A stretch of 25,083 bases of DNA from an uncultured Clostridium sp. (lineage in GTDB: Bacteria > Cyanobacteriota > Vampirovibrionia > Gastranaerophilales > Gastranaerophilaceae): NCBI GenBank assembly GCA_905212085.1, contig CAJMDF010000030.1, positions 1 to 25,083 on the forward strand, in the 5' to 3' direction. Within the stretch, counting starts at the first letter, position 1. Each line of letters starts with the position of its first letter. Positions 1-7,905 of the stretch are shown in pieces. The position numbers and the translations under genes are program-made. The notes beneath the pieces are model-generated. The model did no database searches. It saw only the letters and a list, made by a program, of their open reading frames with translations, and had not been told where the DNA came from.

Positions 1-2
1 CA

Positions 3-2987
3 TATAAGTTTTCATCGGATTGTCATCAGTTACCATTGGAAGATAATTATACTCGAAGTCGAGAAAATGTTATTTTTCAGCAAGGTGACATTTCCAAAAT
101 GCTGGATGATAAAATTACAGTTTGGAAGGTTAAGAAAGATGTTGATGAAAAAAATATACTAAAAACTCAAACATTTTCATCAGAAAATGAAATCAAATTA
201 ATAGCTACAGACAATTTATCAAATAAAGTTAATAAATTATATATAAATTCATCAGGAAGTATTATTCAAAAAGGTGATTCTCTAAAAATTACAGACAATG
301 CTAGTGAAGAAACTGTACAATTGGCATTGGCACTCGCTAAAAAATTATCTACAACAGATAAAATTGATATTTCTGGTAGTGATGATTTTAAAGACAAAAT
401 ATCAAAATCAGTTATAGAAATGAATTATATAGATAATATAAACATTGTTAATGATGAAGTTAACAAAAGAATTGAAAATATGAAGAAAGAGTATGAAGAA
501 GATGGAAAAAGAATTAGTGAATATCACCAAAAATGTAAAGATAGACACGGAATATCTCTCGCCAACATTGAATTCTCTAAAGAAAACTCAGTATGTGAAT
601 TTAATACCAAAAATGAGTTTAGCTTGCAAGATGTGTCCATATGGGATATGGATGTTCAACAGTCAAGTCTTGGGATGTTTTTGTCGAATTCTTCATCAAA
701 TGGTATGGAACTCGAAGAAACCGACAAATATCAACCTATGCGACGGGATGTCCTTAGAAGAAAAAAAGGAAACGTAGAATTATTAGCAGATAAATTATTA
801 TCTGCTAATAAAAAAGAAGCAGTTGCAGCTAGTCATGCTGATTATATCAATAGAGAAAATATTTTTGCTAAAAAAGGTGGCTGTGTATATAAGAGTAATC
901 ATTTACCTAAATGGGCTAATAATTCTCCTAAAGTGTTTTTCGCAGCTGCTGATAAATTCGAACCTAAAAATGGTGTACCTTATCTTGAGTTTGAGTTATC
1001 TCTTCAAAGAGAACTTACTTTAAAACAAAATTTAGAAGTTATAAATATTTTTATAAAAAAATGTGAAGTCTTACAAGACAAATATTTTGCATTTGCAGTT
1101 CATGATAAAGAGGCAGCATTAGATAATACCAAACAACAGATCCATTGCCATCTCATGTTTTCAACCAGATGTATTGATGAATATGAAAAAGTAAATGAAC
1201 GTCCTCCTGAAGTATTCTTTTCAAGAGCGAGAAATAAAAATCCTGAATTAGGTGGATGTAGAAAAGACAGACGTTTTTCTCTGGATAATATTAAGATTCG
1301 TAGAGAAACTTTAGCTAATATACGAAAACTTTGGGCAGATATTAATAATCAGATTCTAAAAAAATATGGAGTTGATAAAGAAATTAGTCATAAATCTTTA
1401 TCTGAACAAAGAGAAGATGCACTAAAAAATAAGGATTTTGTTAAAGCTGAAATTTTAAATAGAGCGCCTGAACAATATTTAGGTGCAAATATTTGTATAG
1501 ATAAATCCAATTCTAAAGTGATTAATCTGCTTGAACGTAGAAAAGAAATTCAAGAACGTAATAAATTAATCAAAGCATCATATTTATTTGAAGATATCAA
1601 ACGACAGGATGAACTTTTAGTTAATGCAGATTTAGCTAAGAAACAAGGAGCAAAAGTATTATCTGATGTATTAACTAGAAAAGATGTTAATACATCTAAA
1701 GCCAATAGCATATCTGTTTTAAGAGAACAAATTATAGATTTATCTAATAAATTAGCAGATAAATCTAAAGATGTAATAACTTACAGAGTTGCTTTAGAAA
1801 GATCTAGAACAAAACACATGACATCAGAAGAATATCATGCTTATATGAATTTGAAAATTATAAGTAATGATGAATTTAAATTAAAAAGAGAATTAAATCT
1901 ATTACAAAGAGATAATTCAAATATTAATAGACAAAATGAAATTACCAGTCTACTTAATAAATATCAAAATGTCAAAAATGAGTTTAAAAATATTTTAAAA
2001 GTAGCTAATAAAAGACTTCTTAAACCAGAATATAAAGCTAAAATAACAAAAGAAGTCAATATAATTTTAAGAGAAAATGAACCTGTTAAAAGAGAATATG
2101 AATTGTTAACCAATAAATTGACATTGGTTACAAATAAATTAAGAGCATATATATTAAACAATCTTTCACAAGAACAGAATAATACTGTTAATTCTTCTAA
2201 TAGATATACAGCATTACAAGTTGATAATATATTAAAAAATCTTTCACAAGAATTATCAATAAATATTAATAAGTTACAAAAAGACTTAGAAAAATTATAT
2301 TCTAAGGTTATATCTGAAGAAAGAGCAAAAATAATGGCTACAGATATAGTAACTAAAGGTAAATATAAAACCTTTAGAGAGTTGATAGCTAAAATTAATA
2401 AAGATAAAGAGAAATTAAAAGATATTGTTGAAAATATTGATGTATTAAAAAACAAACTACAAGATACTAAATTTAAACTTGTTTATGATAAAAACATAAA
2501 CATTAAATATTCTTTAGAGAAATCTATTGTTGAAAATGAAAGATATGCTATGAATCTAAAACAAGATATAGTTAATTATTTAAACAAGCCAGAAGTTAAA
2601 ATGTATATAAGTAAAATAGTAAATGGCATATTAGAAAAAAATCTTCCAATTAAAAACAATTATAATCAACTTAATAATAATTTAAATAATATGCGTTTAC
2701 AGTTGCATACTATTGGTAAATTAAGGAAAGCTGCTGGAATGCAAATTCAGCTCGATAAAGGGAAAAATATTGCTTATGAAGTCAAGGAAACAGGATATTC
2801 AAGTAATAATTACAACAATAATACTAATAACGCAAAAATTTTAGCTGAAGCTTTTGCAAGTAATTCTTCTATGGGAAATTTAGTAGCAAGAATAGTTGAT
2901 GATGAATATGATGAATTTAAAGATAATATTACAATAAACAATGCAGATAGATTAGTACAAGAAACAGATAATGCATTAAGTTTATAA
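3..2987 (+). CDS. MobA/MobL-type relaxase with LPD7-like N-terminus (5' partial)
   Basis: This is a probable conjugative relaxase, which would nick and carry plasmid or integrative-element DNA at oriT. The frame is open to the left window edge. A TTG at 36 could start it but has no Shine-Dalgarno (SD), so I treat the gene as 5' truncated by the window. Numbering from 36, residues about 65-140 look like the LPD7 domain of conjugation proteins. Residues about 263-470 resemble the MobA/MobL core: 'HADYINRE', 'LPKWA', an HxH metal-binding motif (H370, H372 in 'QQIHCHLMFSTR') and 'ISHKSLSEQ'. The remaining ~500 residues are Lys/Asn-rich predicted coiled coil. LPD7 usually follows the relaxase core, so its N-terminal position is unusual. 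No type IV secretion or coupling genes are visible. The family call is good; activity is unproven. Confidence 0.8.
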   Translation, partial: YKFSSDCHQLPLEDNYTRSRENVIFQQGDISKMLDDKITVWKVKKDVDEKNILKTQTFSSENEIKLIATDNLSNKVNKLYINSSGSIIQKGDSLKITDNASEETVQLALALAKKLSTTDKIDISGSDDFKDKISKSVIEMNYIDNINIVNDEVNKRIENMKKEYEEDGKRISEYHQKCKDRHGISLANIEFSKENSVCEFNTKNEFSLQDVSIWDMDVQQSSLGMFLSNSSSNGMELEETDKYQPMRRDVLRRKKGNVELLADKLLSANKKEAVAASHADYINRENIFAKKGGCVYKSNHLPKWANNSPKVFFAAADKFEPKNGVPYLEFELSLQRELTLKQNLEVINIFIKKCEVLQDKYFAFAVHDKEAALDNTKQQIHCHLMFSTRCIDEYEKVNERPPEVFFSRARNKNPELGGCRKDRRFSLDNIKIRRETLANIRKLWADINNQILKKYGVDKEISHKSLSEQREDALKNKDFVKAEILNRAPEQYLGANICIDKSNSKVINLLERRKEIQERNKLIKASYLFEDIKRQDELLVNADLAKKQGAKVLSDVLTRKDVNTSKANSISVLREQIIDLSNKLADKSKDVITYRVALERSRTKHMTSEEYHAYMNLKIISNDEFKLKRELNLLQRDNSNINRQNEITSLLNKYQNVKNEFKNILKVANKRLLKPEYKAKITKEVNIILRENEPVKREYELLTNKLTLVTNKLRAYILNNLSQEQNNTVNSSNRYTALQVDNILKNLSQELSININKLQKDLEKLYSKVISEERAKIMATDIVTKGKYKTFRELIAKINKDKEKLKDIVENIDVLKNKLQDTKFKLVYDKNINIKYSLEKSIVENERYAMNLKQDIVNYLNKPEVKMYISKIVNGILEKNLPIKNNYNQLNNNLNNMRLQLHTIGKLRKAAGMQIQLDKGKNIAYEVKETGYSSNNYNNNTNNAKILAEAFASNSSMGNLVARIVDDEYDEFKDNITINNADRLVQETDNALSL

Positions 2988-2993
2988 TTTATA

Positions 2994-3152
2994 AGTGATT
3001 ACCATGTTTGTGGTACAAAAAATCCTGAAACTAAAAATTTGGCAGTTCGTGAGTGGATTTGCGCAAAGTGCAAAACCAACCACGATAGAGATAGAAATGC
3101 TGCTATAAATATATGGAAGGTTGGGGCATCAACCTTCTTTGGAGAGATATAG
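2994..3152 (+). pseudogene. tnpB: TnpB C-terminal remnant (IS200/IS605 family)
   Basis: The stretch reads as the last 52 codons of a TnpB RNA-guided nuclease, with no start codon; a stop (2985-2987) sits just upstream in frame. It contains the TnpB zinc-ribbon end 'VREWICAKCKTNH' followed by 'DRDRNAAINIW', whose second Asp is the final RuvC catalytic residue of the family, and it ends at TAG 3150-3152. The first CxxC pair of the zinc ribbon is broken: the expected first Cys is Tyr in 'YHVCG'. Everything upstream, including the rest of RuvC, is missing, so the protein is dead. The RuvC/zinc-ribbon identification is very secure. Confidence 0.88.
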
Positions 3153-3198
3153 TAAGACCTGCTATTTTAGTAGGCAAGTATCGTTTGTATCCAAGAAT

Positions 3199-3219
3199 CC
3201 CCTGCCTTTAGGCATGGGG
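3199..3219 (+). repeat. IS605-type right-end hairpin
   Basis: CCCC-TGCC, loop TTTA, GGCA-T-GGGG forms an 8-bp stem with one bulged T. This is the subterminal imperfect palindrome found at the right end of IS200/IS605 elements and is part of the guide-RNA scaffold in TnpB systems. Confidence 0.85.
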
Positions 3220-3243
3220 AGTATGTCAAAGGAGATGATTACA

Positions 3244-4416
3244 TTGATTGAAAATGTTGGAGCTATAAATAAATCAATTAGACAAACTAAGATAGATGAT
3301 AAATCCAATCAAATTATTTTTGATGAATTTTCTGATGAAAATTGGTTGATAAATGCGGTAAATAAATTTAAAAATGTTAGAGAAAATGATATTGAACTTG
3401 ATACTAAAAAATCTTTAAGATATTGGATTAATTATGCTAAAAAAGCACAAAATATAGCACACTATATAAATGATGATTATAAGAATGATGTAGTAAATAG
3501 TTATTTGAAATTGTATCATGAATTAAATGCAAGTTATGATGCAACAAATGATGTAATGACATATGATGGTTATACAGAAAAAGTTATTATTGATGAATTA
3601 AAAAAACAGGGTTTTAACAAAGAGGAAATATGTAATACTGTAAAATTGTTATCTCCACTACAATTAGAAAATGAAGACATAGACGCACTGTATAAACTTG
3701 AAAATATGAAAATACCATTTGAAGTTCCTAAACTTAATCAGCTGTTTAAGAAGAATGATAATCTTAGTTTAGAACAAAAGATAGAAAACTATATGTCAGA
3801 ACATAATATAACATATGAAGATATAGATGTAGAAAAATTTTTAGATAAAGACATATATATGACAGCTAAGAATATATCAGCAGCAATAAAAATACAAAAA
3901 TTACAAAATAGAAGAATAAATAAAATAAGAAATCATTTTATTTGTTTCGGAAATATTGCAAATCTATCAAATACTATTAAATCTATCTATAAAAATAGAA
4001 AAAACATTGATTCCTTAAGTGCTGCTATTCAAATATTGAAAAGAAATAAAAACTCTGTCAAATATGAGTATTTTAAAGAGGCAACAAATTTATGCCACAA
4101 TAAAGTTGTTATGAGTTGTGATGAAGAAGTTAGGCTTTTTAAAGAAAATAATGCTGATTTTAAAATAGCAAAACATTTGCTTGAGTCAGGATATAATCAA
4201 AATGAAATTATAAAAACACTATTAAATAACTCACCAGTATTACCTAATAATGATGATGTAAAAGATATTATTAATAAAGCAATGATTACTATCAAACAAG
4301 AGCAAATTCAAATTATGGCACAAGATATTAGAAATCAAAAAAATATTCTAAATACTATTAGTGAAGATTTTATATTAGAAGCTTCAAAAGTATTAAAAAA
4401 ATTTTCTAGTTTGTAG
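3244..4416 (+). CDS. Unknown helical protein downstream of the relaxase
   Basis: I do not recognise this 390-residue protein. It is rich in Lys, Asn, Ile and Asp, predicted mostly helical, with no signal peptide, membrane segment or catalytic motif that I can see. The reading frame extends upstream to 3121, but that part is translated IS right-end DNA and cannot be original coding sequence. ATG at 3223 and 3235 are possible starts. TTG 3244 is best placed: AAGGAG (3229-3234) lies 9 nt before it. Base composition matches the relaxase gene, and the two were probably co-transcribed before the IS landed between them. A role in mobilisation is inferred only from position. Confidence 0.7.
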   Translation: MIENVGAINKSIRQTKIDDKSNQIIFDEFSDENWLINAVNKFKNVRENDIELDTKKSLRYWINYAKKAQNIAHYINDDYKNDVVNSYLKLYHELNASYDATNDVMTYDGYTEKVIIDELKKQGFNKEEICNTVKLLSPLQLENEDIDALYKLENMKIPFEVPKLNQLFKKNDNLSLEQKIENYMSEHNITYEDIDVEKFLDKDIYMTAKNISAAIKIQKLQNRRINKIRNHFICFGNIANLSNTIKSIYKNRKNIDSLSAAIQILKRNKNSVKYEYFKEATNLCHNKVVMSCDEEVRLFKENNADFKIAKHLLESGYNQNEIIKTLLNNSPVLPNNDDVKDIINKAMITIKQEQIQIMAQDIRNQKNILNTISEDFILEASKVLKKFSSL

Positions 4417-4452
4417 GTTTGGCATACAGCCCAACAATAACTTGAACAATAA

Positions 4453-4668
4453 TTATTTTCATCTTGATAGTGCTGACTGTCGTCAATTTCAATTACAAGA
4501 TTTGCTTTACTGCAATAAAAATCAACAATATAATTTTCTATAATTTTTTGACGTAAAAAACTTACAGGATAATTTCTTAAAAAAATCATACCAAAGATAA
4601 CGTTCTTGTTTTGTCATATTTTTTCTTAATTCTCTGGCATAAGGGGGTAAAATTTTATTATGCTTCAT
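4453..4668 (-). pseudogene. DUF559 endonuclease-like gene, frameshifted and truncated
   Basis: From ATG 4668 the minus strand reads 'MKHNKILPPYARELRKNMTK' and on to 'QERYLWYDF'. It must then shift frame in a run of seven T's (one T too many) to continue 'LRNYPVSFLRQKIIENYIVD', 'FYCSK' and 'LVIEIDDSQHYQDEN'. This is the N-terminal half of the DUF559 family (Vsr-like restriction-endonuclease fold). The family's 'EIDGSQHY' has Asp in place of Gly here. After about 4453 the similarity stops; the expected second half ('YDKKR', 'GL.VIRF') is absent and unrelated sequence follows, abutting the preceding plus-strand gene. It is therefore broken twice. The truncation point may be the junction of the relaxase-bearing element. 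Confidence 0.75.
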
Positions 4669-4722
4669 TATCCCTCTGTCACTTCATACCACATCCATTA
4701 ATAAAGGGAGGCATTAATAAAA

Positions 4723-5541
4723 TTATACGTTTCTTAATTCAATATAATCTTTCAGTGCGACTTGCCAGTTTCTGCAAATTTTATTATTATCCATAACGCT
4801 ATATGCAGGACGTTTAGCCAGACGTGGGAATTTAGCAGTCGTACAAGGTTTCAAATTAACTTCCAGTCCTGCTTGAGCATAAATTTCTTTTGCAAAACCA
4901 TACCAGGTAGTCGAGCCTGAACCGCATACATGGTAAGTTCCATAAGGTTTTGAAAGAAGTTTCAAAATACCGTTTGCCAATTCAACAGTCCAAGTCGGAC
5001 AACCCATCTGATCGTCAACGACATTTACTTCTTCTCTGTCGGCAAGACCTATCATTGTTTCAACAAAATTCTTACCATGATGTCCGTAAAGCCAAGAAGT
5101 ACGAGCTATATAATATTTTTCGCAAAGACTTCTTACAGCTTCTTCACCCTCGTATTTTGTAGCGCCGTAGTTATTTATCGGATTTGGTCTATCATCAGGT
5201 TTGTAAGGTTCATTTTTTGTTCCGTCAAATACATAATCTGTTGAAATATATACAAGAGTAATTCCTAGTTTACCGCAAATCTCTGCGATATTTTCAGTTC
5301 CAGTTACATTAATCAACTCCGCAGTTTTCAAATCTTCTTCAGCTTTATCAACATTTGTATAAGCTGCACAGTGAACAACTAAATCCGGTCTAATATCAGT
5401 TAATACCTGTTTTACCTGTTCAGCGTTTGTAATATCTAATGTATCTACATCAGTTTCTATTACAAAAGCTCCGGCATCTTCAAATATCGGGCATAAATCT
5501 TGCCCTAACATTCCTTTTGCGCCTGTTATCAATACTTTCAA
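4723..5541 (-). CDS. rfbD: dTDP-4-dehydrorhamnose reductase
   Basis: RfbD/RmlD makes dTDP-L-rhamnose by NAD(P)H reduction of dTDP-4-dehydro-L-rhamnose, the last step of the pathway, in the cytosol. The protein (272 aa, normal size) starts with the Rossmann motif 'MKVLITGAKGMLGQDL' (GxxGxxG), has the SDR catalytic 'YGATKYEGE' (YxxxK) and ends with the family's 'RPAYSVMDNNKI' segment. I chose TTG 5541, because an AAAAAAGGAG SD (5559-5550) lies 8 nt upstream; a TTG at 5562 would put that SD inside the gene. The SD overlaps the end of the glycosyltransferase gene, with 4 nt between stop and start, so translation is probably coupled. It is the last gene of the rfb operon. Confidence 0.93.
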   Translation of the reverse strand: MKVLITGAKGMLGQDLCPIFEDAGAFVIETDVDTLDITNAEQVKQVLTDIRPDLVVHCAAYTNVDKAEEDLKTAELINVTGTENIAEICGKLGITLVYISTDYVFDGTKNEPYKPDDRPNPINNYGATKYEGEEAVRSLCEKYYIARTSWLYGHHGKNFVETMIGLADREEVNVVDDQMGCPTWTVELANGILKLLSKPYGTYHVCGSGSTTWYGFAKEIYAQAGLEVNLKPCTTAKFPRLAKRPAYSVMDNNKICRNWQVALKDYIELRNV

Positions 5542-5545
5542 ATTT

Positions 5546-6511
5546 CTAACTCCTTTTTTCAAACATTATTTTTTCTAATTTTGGGATTTTATCTTCCATT
5601 GAATAATCATATTTATATTCCTTAAAGTTTAAAGAATCTTCATCATAAGGCTTACAACGATTACAAGTTGCACGCCCTCTTGATATTTTTTTCAAATATT
5701 CTTCTTTGGATTTGCAATAATAATGATTAATTCTTATCTTACTGGCATTATGAGAATCTGTAAATGGGCCATATATAACTTTTTTATTTTCATCTACAGT
5801 TAGTTTATTATTTTTATAATAACAAAAATGAGGATTTGGAACACTCAAAATTTCTCTCGGATTTGCAATTGTTTTAATATGCATATTCACTTTGAGATTA
5901 TCTTCTGAATGCGTTTTAAAATAATTTGCTATAACTAATCCGTAATTTTCTTTTGGTTTTTCAATGTGTCCATTTGAATCAAACATGACCCAATTAATTC
6001 CAACACCACTATATTTTTCATAATCTTCTAAAAACTCCGGTATAGAATCTTTTTCAAGCGGCAAAATAAATTCATCAATATCTATAAAAGCCATCCAAGT
6101 TGTTTGTTCTTTATACTTATACACTGCATCTCTATATGCTGGATTTTGAACACACTTACCTTTTATCAGATGATAATATACCAAACCTGAATCAATATAA
6201 GGTTGTAAAACTTCTTTCAAATTATCATCTGATTCATTATCATACAGGTAAAACCTATCAACACCAAGCATTTTATGGTATTCAATCCACTCTTTAATAT
6301 AAGGAGCTTCATTCTTCAATATCGCAGTAATTGAAAGATACACTCTTGGCAAATCATAATATTCATTACATATAGGTAAGTTTGGATACAACAGCTTACG
6401 CTTAAACTTTTTCCCTAAAAAATTGTATTCCTTAGTATAACAATCTCCGCCTAGATAATTTTCATTAAATTTATTTTTTAATTTTAGATATAAAATTTTT
6501 AAATTAAACAC
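5546..6511 (-). CDS. Glycosyltransferase (GT92 / family 2-like)
   Basis: This is a 321-aa probable sugar transferase of the 'glycosyltransferase family 92 / Glyco_tranf_2_4' type. The GT-A start 'LSITAILKNEAPYIKEWIEY' is followed by 'GVDRFYLYDNESDD', then 'MAFIDIDEFILP', whose DxD supplies the metal/nucleotide-sugar site, and a late 'IRINHYYCKSKEEY' that is usual in the family. No membrane segment is evident. GTG 6511 is supported by GAGG 7 nt upstream; it overlaps the end of rfbB by 13 nt. Being inside the dTDP-rhamnose operon, it may transfer rhamnose or a neighbouring sugar to a surface glycan. Donor and acceptor cannot be read from sequence. Confidence 0.87.
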   Translation of the reverse strand: MFNLKILYLKLKNKFNENYLGGDCYTKEYNFLGKKFKRKLLYPNLPICNEYYDLPRVYLSITAILKNEAPYIKEWIEYHKMLGVDRFYLYDNESDDNLKEVLQPYIDSGLVYYHLIKGKCVQNPAYRDAVYKYKEQTTWMAFIDIDEFILPLEKDSIPEFLEDYEKYSGVGINWVMFDSNGHIEKPKENYGLVIANYFKTHSEDNLKVNMHIKTIANPREILSVPNPHFCYYKNNKLTVDENKKVIYGPFTDSHNASKIRINHYYCKSKEEYLKKISRGRATCNRCKPYDEDSLNFKEYKYDYSMEDKIPKLEKIMFEKRS

Positions 6512-7479
6512 TTTTTAGCCTCAATACTTTTAATCCAATCTTGATTTTTCAAATACCAATCAATAGTAATTTTAATACCTTCTTCAAAAGTTAATGACGG
6601 TTTCCAGCCAAGTTCCGATTGAATTTTGTCATTACAAATTGCATAACGTCTGTCATGGCCTAATCTGTCTTCTACGTATTTAATTGAAGATTCATCTTTA
6701 CCCATAGCATCTAAGATAAGATGAGTAATCTCCATATTAGTTTTTTCATTATGTCCGCCAATGTTATATACTTCACCGACTCTGCCTTTATGCAATACGG
6801 TATCAATTGCTGCACAATGATCGTACACATATAACCAGTCACGAACATTCATGCCGTCACCATATACAGGGACTTTTTCGCCTTTCAAAAGTTGAGAAAT
6901 AAAGAAAGGAATAAGTTTTTCAGGATACTGATAAGGTCCATAGTTATTAGAACATCTTGTTGTCAATACCGGCATATTATAAGTTTCATGGTAAGCTCTT
7001 ACAAGCATATCCGCAGAAGCCTTTGATGCTGAATAAGGGCTATTAGGAGCAAGTGGTGTAGTTTCGGTAAAATAACCTGTTTTACCTAAAGTTCCGTATA
7101 CCTCATCTGTAGATACCTGTAAATATCTTTGAGTTTTAAATTGACGAGCAGCCTGCAATAAATTTAATGTACCTTTTACGTTAGTTTCAATAAAAATTTC
7201 AGGACCTGTAATTGAACGATCCACATGAGATTCAGCCGCAAAATTTACAACCGCATCAACTTGTTCCACTAATTCAGGAACTAATTTTTTATCACAAATA
7301 TTTCCGTGAACAAATGTATAATTAGGGTTATCTTTTACATCATCAAGATTTTCAATATTTCCTGCATAAGTTAAAGCATCAAGATTGATAATTTTATAAT
7401 CAGGATGATTTTTTAACATATATCTAACAAAACAACTTCCGATAAACCCCGCACCACCGGTTACAAGTATTTTTGACAT
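6499..7479 (-). CDS. rfbB: dTDP-glucose 4,6-dehydratase
   Basis: RfbB/RmlB converts dTDP-glucose to dTDP-4-keto-6-deoxyglucose with bound NAD+, the second step to dTDP-L-rhamnose. The 326-aa protein begins 'MSKILVTGGAGFIGSCFVRY' (NAD-binding GxxGxxG), has 'NFAAESHVDRSI', 'STDEVYGTLG' with the family's acid/base Asp-Glu, the catalytic 'YSASKASAD' (YxxxK), and 'VRDWLYVYDHC'. Length and all key motifs are normal for the family. AAGGAG lies about 11 nt before the ATG, a slightly long spacing. The upstream 72 nt carry one arm of the inverted repeat flanking the four-helix-bundle gene. Confidence 0.96.
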   Translation of the reverse strand: MSKILVTGGAGFIGSCFVRYMLKNHPDYKIINLDALTYAGNIENLDDVKDNPNYTFVHGNICDKKLVPELVEQVDAVVNFAAESHVDRSITGPEIFIETNVKGTLNLLQAARQFKTQRYLQVSTDEVYGTLGKTGYFTETTPLAPNSPYSASKASADMLVRAYHETYNMPVLTTRCSNNYGPYQYPEKLIPFFISQLLKGEKVPVYGDGMNVRDWLYVYDHCAAIDTVLHKGRVGEVYNIGGHNEKTNMEITHLILDAMGKDESSIKYVEDRLGHDRRYAICNDKIQSELGWKPSLTFEEGIKITIDWYLKNQDWIKSIEAKKCLI

Positions 7480-7514
7480 TATTCTAATTTCTCCTTATAT
7501 TTAGAAGAACAGAA

Positions 7515-7538
7515 GTCAGGAAGACAAGAAGACAAGCT
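7515..7538 (-). repeat. Inverted-repeat arm downstream of the four-helix-bundle gene
   Basis: On the plus strand this reads GTCAGGA-AGACAAGA-AGACAAGCT. Apart from an 8-nt tandem duplication it matches the arm at 7911-7926 in opposite orientation, so transcript ends could pair around the gene at 7552-7905. Confidence 0.6.
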
Positions 7539-7551
7539 ATTTTCATAAAAA

Positions 7552-7905
7552 TTACTCATCATTTCCCTCCGACAACTTTCTTCTTAACGCATTTATTCTT
7601 TTTGTTAATACTTTATTTTTTTCATGTATATCTGCTAAATTTTGCAAAAAGCCTAATTCTTCACAAATTGTTAATACAACATCCACTTCATCCATAGATG
7701 CAGCAGCAATATTTAGAAAATGAGAAAAATCTTTTGATGAAGCACGGCATTTTCCCTCTGCAATATTTAGAGGGACTGACACCATTGCACGTTTTAGCTG
7801 ACTTTTTAAGTTGTATTCTTCCGATTTTGGCAACTTATCAGCTAAAGCATACACATCTTTTAATAACTCAATACTATCACGCCAGATTTCTAACTTTCTA
7901 TACAT
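7552..7905 (-). CDS. Four-helix bundle protein (S23 / 23S rRNA IVP family)
   Basis: This 117-aa helical protein matches the family first found as the ORF of 23S rRNA intervening sequences (IVP, 'S23'). The family signature is clear: 'YNLKSQLKRAMVSVPLNIAE' followed by 'GKCRASSKDFSHFLNIA' and 'SMDEV'. Members form homopentameric four-helix bundles of basic charge, and relatives (Avd) assist retrons of the diversity-generating type; function here is unknown. Its ATG shares one base with the rfbC stop (TAATG), and AGGAGG lies 12 nt upstream inside rfbC. It has no obvious metabolic role in rhamnose synthesis and is flanked by inverted repeats, which suggests insertion into the operon. No rRNA gene or reverse transcriptase is nearby. 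Confidence 0.88.
   Translation of the reverse strand: MYRKLEIWRDSIELLKDVYALADKLPKSEEYNLKSQLKRAMVSVPLNIAEGKCRASSKDFSHFLNIAAASMDEVDVVLTICEELGFLQNLADIHEKNKVLTKRINALRRKLSEGNDE

Larger units (their letters stand above)
2994..3228 (+). mobile_element. IS200/IS605-family relic: tnpB 3' end plus right end
   Basis: The tnpB tail is followed by about 75 nt of non-coding DNA ending in the hairpin typical of the right end of these elements, then 'GTATGTCAAA', which I take as close to the terminus. Left end, tnpA and most of tnpB are absent. The relic sits directly between the relaxase stop and the SD of the next gene. In this family the right end and tnpB 3' end also encode the omega/reRNA scaffold, so the relic may still hold an orphan guide-RNA gene. 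The exact right boundary (3222-3230) is uncertain because these elements make no target duplication. Confidence 0.75.

Noticed and set aside
1964..2455. Long minus-strand open frame opposite the relaxase
   Set aside because: It is the mirror of Lys/Asn-rich coiled-coil codons, with no SD and a hydrophobic composition typical of antisense shadows.
4696..4721. Direct repeat CATTAATAAA (4696-4705 and 4712-4721) between the DUF559 remnant and rfbD
   Set aside because: Two short AT-rich copies only; not convincing as a target duplication or iteron.
7484..7546. Minus-strand 20-codon hydrophobic frame (MKIACLLVFLTS...) between the four-helix-bundle gene and rfbB
   Set aside because: No SD, and the hydrophobic look results from the CTTGTCTTC tandem repeat of the inverted-repeat arm.
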